A stretch of DNA of 64,000 nt from Seonamhaeicola maritimus (GCF_008056315.1 NZ_VRKQ01000010.1:1116001-1180000); one strand, 5' to 3'. Positions 27,183 to 36,394 are shown, numbered from the stretch's first letter. Notes: generated by a model from the letters alone, not told the origin. A program made the numbers and translations.

Positions 27183-28937
27183 ATGTCAAACATGAAAAAT
27201 ATAAAAACAATACTAACAGGAATTATGGCGGCATTTACATTGTTTGCTTGTTCTGAAGACTTTCTAGAATACGAGCCGGAAGGTGTGTTATCAAACGAAA
27301 ATGTTGCAACAGCAGAAAATGCAGAAGCTCTTGTAGTTGCAGCATATGCTGGAATTGCAAATGATGATATGGTAGGTCCCTTAACCAGTATGTGGGTGTA
27401 TGGCAGTGTGCGTTCTGATGACGCTTATAAAGGCGGCGGTGGACGTGGCGACGTAGATGTAGTTGATAGGTATGAGCAATACAACTTAACAATTGCTGAT
27501 GATCCTTTAGATTGGATGGCACCAAGAACCTGGACAAATTATTATGCAGCTATTTCTAGGGCAAACTTTGCTTTAGATGTAATTAATCAAATTCCAGATG
27601 CTGATTACGCAGATAAAACAATAAGACAAGCTGAGCTTAGATTTTTAAGAGCACATTCTCATTTTATTTTAAAATTATTGTTTAAGAAGATTCCTTATAT
27701 CACGGAAGGATTACCACAGGAAGAAATTTTACAGATTTCAAATGTAATTGATAACAATGAGCTGTGGAACAAAATAGCAGATGACTTCCTGTTTGCTTAT
27801 AATAATTTACCACAAGCACAAGATCAAGTAGGTAGAGCCGATAGAAATGCAGCTGCGGCATATTTGGCGAAACTACGTTTGTATCAAGCTTATGAACAAA
27901 ACGATACACATCAAGTAACCAACATTAATTTGACACGTTTACAGGAGGTTGTGGATTTTGCAGATGATGTTACCGGTGCATTAGAATCGGATTATGGTCA
28001 TAATTACCTGGATGGTTTTGATAATGGCTCTGAATCAATTTGGGCAGCGCAATTCTCTATAAATGATGGTACAACTGTTGGTAGAGTTAGTTTTGTAACT
28101 GGGTTAAATTCACCTCATGGCACAGGTTTATATGGATGTTGTGGATTCCATTTGGCCAGTCACAATATGGTAAATGCATTTAAAACAGATGCATCGGGTT
28201 TACCACTATTAGATACATTTAATGATAGCAATATTTTTGATGTTGTTGATGGAAATGGAGAAACTGCTTTAGCTCCAGGTATTACTTTGGATCCAAGAAT
28301 TGATCATACTGTTGGTATACCTGGTCGTCCATTTAAATATCGTAATACTGTTGCTACTAGTGGCGATATGATTTACAACTTTAGCTGGGCAAGAGATCCA
28401 GGTGTTTATGGTTATTTTGGAAACATGAAAGAACAACAAGCACCAGATTGTTCATGTTATGTAAAAGAAGGCCCGTTTGTAGGTACTTCTAAAAATATAG
28501 ATTTTATTAGATATGCTGATTTGCTTTTATTTAAAGCAGAAGCCTTAATTCAAATGGGGCAAGTAGATCCAGGAGTGGCTATAATCAATCAAATTAGAAC
28601 TCGAGCGGCGGCAAGTACGCAAATGCAAATGGATGCCGGAGCATCAGATTTATATAACGTAGGTATGTATCCTATGGGTATGTCAAAGCAAGATGCTTTT
28701 AAGGCTTTGATGTTTGAAAGACGCTTGGAGTTTGGAATGGAAGGTCCTAGGTTTTTTGATTTAGTTAGATGGGGAATGGCGGAACCTGTTCTTAATGCTT
28801 ATTTAGCGGTAGAGAGAACGAGAAAAGATTTCCTTGCAAATGCTCAATTTACAGCTGGTAGAGATGAGTATTACCCAATTCCGCAAAGAGAAATTGATTT
28901 CACGGGCGGGTTATATGACCAAAACCCTGGTTATTAA
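27183..28937 (+). CDS. SusD-like surface glycan-binding lipoprotein
   Basis: This 584-residue partner of SusC captures glycan at the cell surface. A lipoprotein signal peptide ends at LFACSED (C around residue 23), and the export signal SEDFLEYEPEG follows. TPR-like helices carry the family motifs (ELRFLRAHSHFILKLLF, PYITEG), and the C-terminal part has RYADLLLFKAEALIQ, FERRLEFGMEGPRFFDLVRWG and YYPIPQREID, diagnostic of RagB/SusD. The ATG at 27192 is an equally good start. An inverted repeat follows 35 bases after the stop. Ligand specificity cannot be read from the sequence, but GH32 and fructokinase neighbours indicate fructans. Confidence 0.95.
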   Translation: MSNMKNIKTILTGIMAAFTLFACSEDFLEYEPEGVLSNENVATAENAEALVVAAYAGIANDDMVGPLTSMWVYGSVRSDDAYKGGGGRGDVDVVDRYEQYNLTIADDPLDWMAPRTWTNYYAAISRANFALDVINQIPDADYADKTIRQAELRFLRAHSHFILKLLFKKIPYITEGLPQEEILQISNVIDNNELWNKIADDFLFAYNNLPQAQDQVGRADRNAAAAYLAKLRLYQAYEQNDTHQVTNINLTRLQEVVDFADDVTGALESDYGHNYLDGFDNGSESIWAAQFSINDGTTVGRVSFVTGLNSPHGTGLYGCCGFHLASHNMVNAFKTDASGLPLLDTFNDSNIFDVVDGNGETALAPGITLDPRIDHTVGIPGRPFKYRNTVATSGDMIYNFSWARDPGVYGYFGNMKEQQAPDCSCYVKEGPFVGTSKNIDFIRYADLLLFKAEALIQMGQVDPGVAIINQIRTRAAASTQMQMDAGASDLYNVGMYPMGMSKQDAFKALMFERRLEFGMEGPRFFDLVRWGMAEPVLNAYLAVERTRKDFLANAQFTAGRDEYYPIPQREIDFTGGLYDQNPGY

Positions 28938-28972
28938 GGAATTGTTTAGTTTTTTGAGTTAGTTTGTTGTTA

Positions 28973-29013
28973 AATTCCAGAAGAATCTTTCAACTTAAGG
29001 TTCTTCTGGAATT
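28973..29013 (+). terminator. Stable hairpin between susD and the fructokinase gene
   Basis: A perfect 13-bp inverted repeat (28973-28985 with 29001-29013) encloses a 15-base loop. There is no T run after it, so it may be an RNA-stabilising or processing hairpin rather than a classical terminator. Confidence 0.6.
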
Positions 29014-29029
29014 GATTAATATTAAAGTC

Positions 29030-29914
29030 ATGGTAAAAATTACATGTTTTGGGGAAGTATTATGGGATGTTTTTCCTACCCATAAGAAAATTGGAGGCGC
29101 TCCACTAAATGTAGCGTTACGCCTGCAATCTTTTAATAATGATGTAACTATGATTAGTAGCGTTGGAGATGACAAACGAGGTAAAATGCTTTTAGATTAT
29201 ATGGTCGAAAATGGTATAAGTAAGGAGTATGTTCAAGTTAATAACAAATTTAAAACGGGAAAAGTAAAAGTGATGCTAAACGAAAAAGGATCTGCATCAT
29301 ACGATATTAATTTTCCAAGAGCATGGGATAATATTTTCATTAACAAAAAGACAATAGATTTGGTTGAAAATGCTGACGCATTTGTTCATGGTAGCTTGGT
29401 TGCAAGAAATGATGTTTCTAAAAAAACTTTGTTTGAGCTTTTAGAACATGCCAAGTATAAAATTTTTGATTTAAATCTACGCCCTCCCTATTATACCAAA
29501 GAAGTCTTAATTCATTTAATGAATAAAGCAGATTTTATAAAATTCAATGATGATGAATTGTATGAAGTTTGTGGCTATTTAGATTCTAAATACCGTTCTA
29601 TGGAACAAAATATACGTTACATAGCTCAAAAAACCAATACAAAGCATATTTGCGTTACCAAAGGATCGCATGGTGCCGTTTTACTTTATAATGACAAATT
29701 ATATTATAACAGCGGTTATCTTATAAAAGTTGTTGATACTGTAGGTGCAGGGGATTCTTTTTTAGGGACTTTAATCAGCCAATTACAAAATAATATAAAC
29801 CCTCAAAATGCAATTGATTTTGCTTGTGCTGTTGGTGCTTTGGTTGCACAAAATGAAGGTGCAAATCCGAAAATAACACAATCTGAAATAGAGACTTTTA
29901 TAAATCCCTATTAA
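29030..29914 (+). CDS. PfkB family carbohydrate kinase, probable fructokinase
   Basis: This 294-residue cytosolic kinase of the ribokinase/PfkB family probably phosphorylates fructose to fructose 6-phosphate. The N-terminal signature KIGGAPLNVALRLQSF and the C-terminal ATP/anion-hole motif DTVGAGDSFLG with the catalytic aspartate are clear. The ATG at 29030 is chosen because the conserved strand MVKITCFGE begins there. An upstream in-frame TTG at 28964 would place translation through the stable hairpin at 28973-29013 and add residues with no family counterpart. It follows SusD and likely handles fructose brought in by the porter at 21072. A second, diverged PfkB kinase lies at 31490. Confidence 0.88.
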   Translation: MVKITCFGEVLWDVFPTHKKIGGAPLNVALRLQSFNNDVTMISSVGDDKRGKMLLDYMVENGISKEYVQVNNKFKTGKVKVMLNEKGSASYDINFPRAWDNIFINKKTIDLVENADAFVHGSLVARNDVSKKTLFELLEHAKYKIFDLNLRPPYYTKEVLIHLMNKADFIKFNDDELYEVCGYLDSKYRSMEQNIRYIAQKTNTKHICVTKGSHGAVLLYNDKLYYNSGYLIKVVDTVGAGDSFLGTLISQLQNNINPQNAIDFACAVGALVAQNEGANPKITQSEIETFINPY

Positions 29915-29984
29915 TAATGAATAAGAGTTTTTGAATTGGCTTTTGATTGAAATATAAATTTTAAGAGTTTGTTTAGTTTTTAAT

Positions 29985-30022
29985 AAAAGAGTTGGGGTTT
30001 AATGATAAGTTTCAACTCTTTT
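29985..30022 (+). terminator. Terminator-like hairpin inside the sugar locus
   Basis: A perfect 10-bp stem AAAAGAGTTG/CAACTCTTTT (29985-29994 with 30013-30022) has an 18-base loop and ends in T residues. It splits the locus into a fructan part and a sucrose part. Confidence 0.6.
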
Positions 30023-30121
30023 TGATTAAAATAATTTATATGACGAATCATTCATGCCTAAGTATGAAATACCCATAAATAAGGTTTACTTAAGGCCTTA
30101 TAGAAAAATAAATATAATCCG

Positions 30122-31471
30122 ATGCAAATAAAAAAAACAAGCTTAACATTTTGGCAAATATTTAATATGAATGTAGGGTTCTTAGGAATTCAATTCAGTT
30201 TTGGTTTGCAACAAACAGCTGTTAATCCTATATTTTCATTTTTAGGAGCGCATCATGAAGATTTGCCATTGTTGAATCTTGCAGGTCCAGTTACTGGGTT
30301 AATTATTCAACCTATAATTGGAGCAATATCAGATAAAACATGGTCGCCACGTTGGGGAAGACGTAAGCCGTTTTTTTTAATTGGTGCCATAATCGGGAGT
30401 TTGTGTTTGTTTGCTTTTCCTTTTAGTCCAGCCCTTTGGTTTGCTGTTGGCCTATTATGGATTCTTGATGTAGGTAATAATATGGCCATGGAACCCTATC
30501 GAGCTTTTGTAGGTGATAAATTACCAAATAAACAGTTAAGTTTTGGGTATCAAATGCAAAGTTTGTTTGTAGGTGCAGGTATTGTTTTAGCTAATGCATC
30601 AATTTTTCTTTTTCAGGATTGGTTTGGAGGCGCTGAAACCGTTGAAGCAGGCAGTGGTATTCCTAAATGGTTGTATTATTCATTTTTTATTGGTGCAATA
30701 TTATCAGTTTCTACCATATTGTGGTCGGTATTAAAAACGCCAGAAATCCCACCATCTGATGAAGAATTTGATGAAATAAAAAAGCACAATGCCTTGCCGC
30801 TTTCGGATAGGATAAAAACCCCTTTTCTGGAAATAGTAGATGCTATAAAAGATATGCCTAAATTTATGTGGAAATTATCTGCTGTTTATCTTTTTCAATG
30901 GTATGCCTTATTTGTGTATTGGCAATTTATTGCGCCTATGTTCAAGGAGAGCATGAATTTTGATGCTTCTCAAGCTTTAAGTCAAGCGGCAAAAATGAAT
31001 ACTACATATAATATTTCAACAATTGTTTTTGCATTAGCACTCGTGCCATTAGCTCTTAAATTCGGAGGCAAAAAAGTATATGTATTTAGCCTGTTTTTAA
31101 CAGGTATTGCCATGCTTAGTATTCCTTATATCCAAGACCCATTTTTAGTTATTTTACCTATGATTTTGTTTGGTATAGGTTGGGCAGCTATGATGGGTAT
31201 TCCATATTCTATGGTGTCTAAAATAGTGCCTCAAGAACGACGAGGGGTATATATGGGAATATTAAACATGATGATCGTTATCCCAATGGGAATTCAAACC
31301 TTAACTTTTGGTCCTGTGGTAAAAAAATTATTGGATAATAGTGCGGTGAATGCTATACTATTTGGCGGTGTGTTTTTTATCATAGCGGGTGTTTTGGCTT
31401 TGAGACTCAAACAGCCAACATCTAATGAAGATGATGAGAGTGTTGCTGCCCTTGGAGGTAGCGGACATTAA
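30122..31471 (+). CDS. MFS sucrose/disaccharide symporter (SUT/SLC45-like)
   Basis: This 449-residue membrane protein with about 12 helices resembles the glycoside-pentoside-hexuronide / SUT-SLC45 group. Typical elements are FWQIFNMNVGFLGIQFSFGLQ in helix 1, GPVTGLIIQPIIGAISDKT, and the loop WSPRWGRRKPF, close to the RRRP-type loop of plant sucrose carriers. Another is DVGNNMAMEPYRAFVGD. Relatives in marine Flavobacteriia and Gammaproteobacteria are often found beside sucrose or maltodextrin genes. Here it is followed by a fructokinase and a sucrose-phosphorylase-like enzyme, so proton-coupled sucrose uptake is likely. The 207-base gap before it carries a terminator-like hairpin and no clear promoter box. 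Maltose or other disaccharides remain possible. Confidence 0.82.
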   Translation: MQIKKTSLTFWQIFNMNVGFLGIQFSFGLQQTAVNPIFSFLGAHHEDLPLLNLAGPVTGLIIQPIIGAISDKTWSPRWGRRKPFFLIGAIIGSLCLFAFPFSPALWFAVGLLWILDVGNNMAMEPYRAFVGDKLPNKQLSFGYQMQSLFVGAGIVLANASIFLFQDWFGGAETVEAGSGIPKWLYYSFFIGAILSVSTILWSVLKTPEIPPSDEEFDEIKKHNALPLSDRIKTPFLEIVDAIKDMPKFMWKLSAVYLFQWYALFVYWQFIAPMFKESMNFDASQALSQAAKMNTTYNISTIVFALALVPLALKFGGKKVYVFSLFLTGIAMLSIPYIQDPFLVILPMILFGIGWAAMMGIPYSMVSKIVPQERRGVYMGILNMMIVIPMGIQTLTFGPVVKKLLDNSAVNAILFGGVFFIIAGVLALRLKQPTSNEDDESVAALGGSGH

Positions 31472-31489
31472 TTTTAATAGAAATAAGTT

Positions 31490-32428
31490 TTGAAAAATAA
31501 TATAAGAGAAATAGATATTCTTTGTGTTGGCGAAGTACTTATAGATTTTATAGGGCACCAAGCAGGTGTGCTTATCAACAATACAAGAGATTATCACAGA
31601 TATTTAGGAGGTTCGCCAGCAAATGTGGCAATGAACTCTGCAAGATTGGGTTTAAAGTCTGTAATGGTAGCAACAGTTGGTGATGATGGTTTTGGGGAGT
31701 ACATTTTTGATAGACTTCGTGGTGTTGGTGTAAATACAAACCATATTAAAACAATTAACAACAAGTCTACAAGTGTTATTTTTGTATCAAAAACAGATAG
31801 TACTCCAGATTTTATTCCTTTCAGAAAAGCAGATTCTTACATATTAGAAAATCAAATTTCACCAGAGCTACTTTCAAAAACAAATATATACCACACAACC
31901 TGTTTTGCATTAAGTAAAGATCCTGCACAAACTACCATTTTAAAAAAGGCAAAAGAGGCTTTTAATTTGGGGTGTAAGTTAAGCATTGATGTAAATTATG
32001 CTAAAAAATTATGGAGTAGTCAAGAAGAAGCGCTTCAGATTATAAAATCGTATTGTAAATTTAACCCTTTAGTTAAGATTAGTGAAGATGATATGCTTAG
32101 GCTTTTTGAACAAGAATTGCCACATGAAGATATCTTTAATTTTTTTCATTCTGAAGGTGTTGATACTGTGTGTTTAACTTTAGGGAGTAAAGGTGTAAAG
32201 TTGTCTCAAAAAGGGATAGGTGTTATTCAATTGCCTGCCATAAAGATAGATGTTGTACAAGATGCTACGGGTGCTGGTGATGCGTTTTGGTCTGGGTTTT
32301 TGTTTGCTTATATAAAAGAAAAACCTATTGAAAAATGTTTAGAAGTAGCATTGCAATTAGCAGCATTAAAACTTCAAAACGTGGGCAGATTACCCGATAA
32401 CATTAATGTTCTATCCAAACTACTGTAA
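31490..32428 (+). CDS. PfkB family carbohydrate kinase, second probable fructokinase
   Basis: This 312-residue kinase starts at a TTG 18 bases after the transporter gene; no ATG is available before the conserved strand ILCVGEVLIDFIG. Sugar-binding signature RYLGGSPANVAMNSARLGL and the catalytic DATGAGDAFWSGF motif are intact. It differs widely from the kinase at 29030 (for example GGSPANVA against GGAPLNVA and a different lid region), so it is not a recent duplicate. Placed between the sucrose-type symporter and the phosphorylase, it most likely phosphorylates the fructose released by phosphorolysis. A 10-base gap to the next gene indicates one transcript. 2-keto-3-deoxygluconate kinases share the motifs, but no partner enzyme for that pathway is present. 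Confidence 0.85.
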   Translation: MKNNIREIDILCVGEVLIDFIGHQAGVLINNTRDYHRYLGGSPANVAMNSARLGLKSVMVATVGDDGFGEYIFDRLRGVGVNTNHIKTINNKSTSVIFVSKTDSTPDFIPFRKADSYILENQISPELLSKTNIYHTTCFALSKDPAQTTILKKAKEAFNLGCKLSIDVNYAKKLWSSQEEALQIIKSYCKFNPLVKISEDDMLRLFEQELPHEDIFNFFHSEGVDTVCLTLGSKGVKLSQKGIGVIQLPAIKIDVVQDATGAGDAFWSGFLFAYIKEKPIEKCLEVALQLAALKLQNVGRLPDNINVLSKLL

Positions 32429-32438
32429 AACCTAAATT

Positions 32439-34004
32439 ATGCCGAAACAGAATAGTACAGATAATGGAGTTATGCTTAATGCTTATCCAGATAGTATTGG
32501 TAATAACTTAAGTGACTTGGTAACTATGTTGGAAAAACCAGAATTTAAAGATGTTTTTTCATTGTTTTATGTGCTTCCCACCTTTTTTAATAGCGATTTA
32601 GACAGAGGCTTTTCAATTATTGATTATAATTTAAATAAAGAATTAGTTTCAGAATCTGATTTGGAAGATTTAGAGCATTTAAATATTCAATTGAAGTTCG
32701 ATATTGTATTAAATCACCTGTCAGTAGCATCTCCACAATTTAAGGATTTACTCAAAAAAGGAGAGCAATCAAAATATAAAGATTTTTTTATCAATTGGAA
32801 TAGCTTTTGGAAAGGAAACGGAATCATGGGTGATGATGGTATTATAATTCCAAAAAAAGAATTTCTTGAAAAATTATTCATGAGAAAATCAGGGCTTCCA
32901 ATTTTAAAAGTGCCTTTTCCTGACGGTTCTACACAGCCATATTGGAATACGTTTTATCAAAAGATAAATGACGATAATACCTTTTTAGGGCAAATGGATG
33001 TTAATGCAAAATCTGAATTGGTTTGGGATTTTTATGAAGAAACATTGCAAAAGTTAAGTGATTTTGGCTGTAAAATATTACGGCTAGATGCCTTTGCTTA
33101 TCTGCATAAAGAAATTGGGCAATCAAACTTTTTTAATACCCCAGGTACGTGGCAGTATTTAGAACGAATAAATAAAATAGCAAAAGAAAAAAACCTAATA
33201 TTACTACCAGAGATTCATGCAGAATATGGTTTAAATCTTCATGAAGAAATTGCTAATGAAGGCTATCAAATCTATGATTTTTTTCTTCCAGGTTTAATGA
33301 TTCATACTCTTGAAACTAAAAACAGCGAATCGTTAATTAAGTGGGCTAATGAAATTATTAACAAAGGCTACAAAACCGTAAATATGTTAGGTTGTCATGA
33401 TGGTATTCCTGTATTAGATTTAAAAGGTAAAGAGATTAATGGTGCTTATAATAAAGGATTGCTAGAAGATAATGAGATTAAAAACATCATGAATGTCATT
33501 TTGGAAAGAGGTGGACGTGTTAAAAATTTGTATAATGCCGATGGAAAAAAGATTTCCTACTATCAAATAAACGCTACTTTTTATAGTGCTTTAGGAGAAG
33601 ATGATAAGAAATTATTGTTAGCAAGAGCTATTCAGATGTTTATGCCTGGGATTCCGCAAGTTTGGTATTTAGATTTATTTGCTGGTAAAAACGATTATGA
33701 AGCGGCAGAAAAAGCAGGTAATGGTGGGCATAAAGAAATAAATAGAACTAATCTTACTTTACAAGAGATTGAGGTGGGACTCAAAAAAGAGGTGGTTTTG
33801 AAGCAGCTTGATTTAATGCGGCTAAGAAATACTTTAAAAGCTTTTTCGGGCGAAATAAAAATTAATGAAACTCCTAAAGAAGAAGTTGATATTTTATGGC
33901 AAAACAAAAATTATTTTGCAAATTTAAGAGCAAATTTAAAAACATTATCTTTTGCTATTAAATATGGCAATGAATATGAAGTCAATGAGATGCGCTCTAC
34001 ATGA
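32439..34004 (+). CDS. GH13 subfamily 18 sucrose-phosphorylase-like enzyme
   Basis: This 521-residue cytosolic enzyme has no signal peptide. It most likely converts sucrose and phosphate into glucose 1-phosphate and fructose. The (beta/alpha)8 barrel carries the GH13_18 landmarks: YPDSIGNNLSDL at the start, VLPTFFNSDLDRGFS, DIVLNHLS, nucleophile D217 in RLDA, acid/base E258 in PEIH, and transition-state stabiliser D321 in CHDGIP. Size matches characterised sucrose phosphorylases of about 490-505 residues. The subfamily also includes sucrose 6-phosphate, glucosylglycerate and glucosylglycerol phosphorylases. The HDGIPVLDLKG loop differs in detail from the HDGIG of Bifidobacterium-type enzymes as I recall them. 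The adjoining symporter and fructokinase support sucrose. It is the last gene of the locus. Confidence 0.85.
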   Translation: MPKQNSTDNGVMLNAYPDSIGNNLSDLVTMLEKPEFKDVFSLFYVLPTFFNSDLDRGFSIIDYNLNKELVSESDLEDLEHLNIQLKFDIVLNHLSVASPQFKDLLKKGEQSKYKDFFINWNSFWKGNGIMGDDGIIIPKKEFLEKLFMRKSGLPILKVPFPDGSTQPYWNTFYQKINDDNTFLGQMDVNAKSELVWDFYEETLQKLSDFGCKILRLDAFAYLHKEIGQSNFFNTPGTWQYLERINKIAKEKNLILLPEIHAEYGLNLHEEIANEGYQIYDFFLPGLMIHTLETKNSESLIKWANEIINKGYKTVNMLGCHDGIPVLDLKGKEINGAYNKGLLEDNEIKNIMNVILERGGRVKNLYNADGKKISYYQINATFYSALGEDDKKLLLARAIQMFMPGIPQVWYLDLFAGKNDYEAAEKAGNGGHKEINRTNLTLQEIEVGLKKEVVLKQLDLMRLRNTLKAFSGEIKINETPKEEVDILWQNKNYFANLRANLKTLSFAIKYGNEYEVNEMRST

Positions 34005-34068
34005 TTTTTACTTTTTATTGGTTTTTTAAAAAATTAAATTCTCAAAGCTGTTTCGTGTTTAGGATTGT

Positions 34069-34076
34069 TATCTTTG
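34069..34076 (+). promoter_or_regulatory. Candidate promoter -7 box of the malic enzyme gene
   Basis: TATCTTTG matches TAnnTTTG, 20 bases before the start codon. A CTG lies at 34048-34050, 18 bases upstream, near the -33 position. Confidence 0.5.
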
Positions 34077-34096
34077 AGCCTTCAAAGTAATCCATT

Positions 34097-36394
34097 ATGA
34101 GCGAAGAAAGTAAACGACGAGAAGCCCTTATATATCACGCAAAACCCCAACCTGGGAAAATTGAAGTTGTTCCAACCAAAAAGTATGCAAGTCAAAGAGA
34201 TTTATCTTTAGCTTATTCGCCAGGTGTTGCAGAGCCTTGTTTGGAAATAGAAAAAAATAAAGACCTAGCGTATAGATATACAGCTAAAGGAAATTTGGTG
34301 GCTGTGATTTCTAATGGGACTGCTGTTTTAGGCTTAGGAAACATAGGGCCTGAGGCTTCAAAGCCGGTAATGGAAGGAAAGGGGCTTTTGTTTAAGATTT
34401 TTGCCGATATAGATGTATTTGATATAGAGGTAAATACCGAAAATGTTGATGAGTTCATTGAAACTGTAAAGAATATTGCGCCAACTTTTGGCGGAATTAA
34501 CCTAGAGGATATTAAAGCGCCGGAGGCTTTTGAAATAGAAAGACGCTTAAAAGAAGAGTTGGATATTCCGGTTATGCATGATGACCAGCACGGAACCGCT
34601 ATCATTTCGTCGGCAGCCTTAATAAATGCAGTTGAGCTAACTAACAGGAAGATTGATAAAACTAAAATTGTAATTAGTGGTGCTGGGGCTGCAGCTATTT
34701 CATGTTCTCGTTTGTATCAAGCATGTGGCGCAAAAAAGGAGAATATGGTCATGTTGGATAGCAAGGGTGTTATTAGAAAAGACAGAGAAAATTTAACTTC
34801 TGAAAAAGCTGAATTTGCTACCCACAGAAAAATAGACACTTTAGACGAAGCTATGAAAGATGCTGATGTGTTTATTGGTCTTTCATTAGCAAATATTGTT
34901 ACTCCGGAAATGTTGTTGTCAATGGCTAAAGACCCCATAGTTCTAGCTATGGCAAACCCTAACCCAGAGATTAAATATGATTTAGCCGTTGCTACAAGAA
35001 AAGATATTATTATGGCTACCGGACGTAGTGATCACCCTAATCAGGTGAATAATGTGCTTGGGTTTCCATTCATTTTTAGAGGTGCTTTAGATGTTAGAGC
35101 AACTAAAATAAATGAAGAAATGAAAATGGCCGCGGTTAAAGCTTTGGCAAGATTAGCAAAAGAACCGGTACCAGAACAAGTAAATGTAGCATATGGAGAA
35201 ACCAGATTAACATTTGGTAAAGATTATATTATTCCTAAACCTTTTGATCCAAGATTAATTGCAGAGGTTCCTCCTGCGGTGGCAAAAGCGGCTATAGAAA
35301 CTGGAGTAGCTAAAAAGAAAATTAAGGATTGGGAAAAGTACAAGGACACCTTACTACAGAGATTAGGTTCTGATAATAAATTAGTAAGACTATTGCTCAA
35401 TAGAGCAAGATTGAATCCTAAAAGAGTAGTTTTTGCTGAAGCCGACCAATTAGATGTGCTTAAGGCAGCACAAATTGCATATGAGGAAGGTATTGCTAAA
35501 CCTATTTTATTAGGTAGAACAGAAACCATAAAAGAGCTAATGGTCTCTATTGATTTTGATGCTGATATACCTATTATAGATCCAAAAACCGAAGAAGAAA
35601 ACCCAAGAAAGAATAGATACGCCAAAGTATATTGGGATCAGCGCAGACGTAGAGGTGTAACCTATTATTCAGCACAACGTTTAATGCGAGAGCGCAATTA
35701 TTTTGCCGCTATGATGGTTAATCAAGGTGATGCAGATGCTTTAATTTCTGGATATTCCCGTAGTTATCCAACAGTAGTTAAACCCATGTTGGAACTTATT
35801 GGTATGGCTCACGGAGTTACCAGAATAGCAACAACCAACTTAATGATGACCAAACGTGGTCCGCTATTTTTAAGTGATACTTCAATAAACATTGATCCTA
35901 GTGCAAAAGATTTAGCTAAAATTGCTCAAATGACCTCTTCTGTAATCAAGTTATTTGGTTTGAATCCAGTATTAGCTATGATTAGTTATTCAAACTTTGG
36001 TTCATCAGAACATGAAAAAGCATCAAAAATTAGGGAAGCTGTTTCTTATTTACATCGTCATTTTCCAGATATGGATGTTGATGGTGAATTGCAAACAGAT
36101 TTTGCCTTAAACGATGAGATGCTTCGTGAAAATTTCCCGTTTTCTAAACTGGTTGGTAAAAAAGTTAACTCCTTGATATTTCCAAACTTAGATTCGGCAA
36201 ATATAACTTACAAGTTATTAAAAGAGTTGCATGAAGCCGATTCTATTGGTCCGATTATGATGGGGATGCGCAAGCCTGTGCATATACTACAATTAGGGGC
36301 TAGTGTAGATGAAATAGTAAATATGACCGCTATTGCTGTTATAGATGCACAACAGAAGGAAAAACAGGAATTGGAAAAAGCTAAAAAGAAGTAA
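34097..36394 (+). CDS. maeB: NADP-dependent malic enzyme with phosphotransacetylase-like domain
   Basis: This 765-residue protein of the MaeB type turns malate into pyruvate and CO2, giving NADPH. The malic domain (about 20-160) shows LAYSPGVAEPC and HDDQHGTAI. The nucleotide-binding domain (about 160-425) has the ISGAGAAAISC fold motif and MATGRSDHPNQVNN. Residues 430-765 form a phosphate acetyl/butyryl-transferase-like domain (FAEADQLDVLKAAQ, SRSYPTVVKPML), which in MaeB enzymes is regulatory, sensing acetyl-CoA, rather than catalytic. Length is normal. It lies directly after the sugar locus, but its own promoter-like box suggests independent control. ruvA follows after 50 bases with another promoter-like element. 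Confidence 0.96.
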   Translation: MSEESKRREALIYHAKPQPGKIEVVPTKKYASQRDLSLAYSPGVAEPCLEIEKNKDLAYRYTAKGNLVAVISNGTAVLGLGNIGPEASKPVMEGKGLLFKIFADIDVFDIEVNTENVDEFIETVKNIAPTFGGINLEDIKAPEAFEIERRLKEELDIPVMHDDQHGTAIISSAALINAVELTNRKIDKTKIVISGAGAAAISCSRLYQACGAKKENMVMLDSKGVIRKDRENLTSEKAEFATHRKIDTLDEAMKDADVFIGLSLANIVTPEMLLSMAKDPIVLAMANPNPEIKYDLAVATRKDIIMATGRSDHPNQVNNVLGFPFIFRGALDVRATKINEEMKMAAVKALARLAKEPVPEQVNVAYGETRLTFGKDYIIPKPFDPRLIAEVPPAVAKAAIETGVAKKKIKDWEKYKDTLLQRLGSDNKLVRLLLNRARLNPKRVVFAEADQLDVLKAAQIAYEEGIAKPILLGRTETIKELMVSIDFDADIPIIDPKTEEENPRKNRYAKVYWDQRRRRGVTYYSAQRLMRERNYFAAMMVNQGDADALISGYSRSYPTVVKPMLELIGMAHGVTRIATTNLMMTKRGPLFLSDTSINIDPSAKDLAKIAQMTSSVIKLFGLNPVLAMISYSNFGSSEHEKASKIREAVSYLHRHFPDMDVDGELQTDFALNDEMLRENFPFSKLVGKKVNSLIFPNLDSANITYKLLKELHEADSIGPIMMGMRKPVHILQLGASVDEIVNMTAIAVIDAQQKEKQELEKAKKK

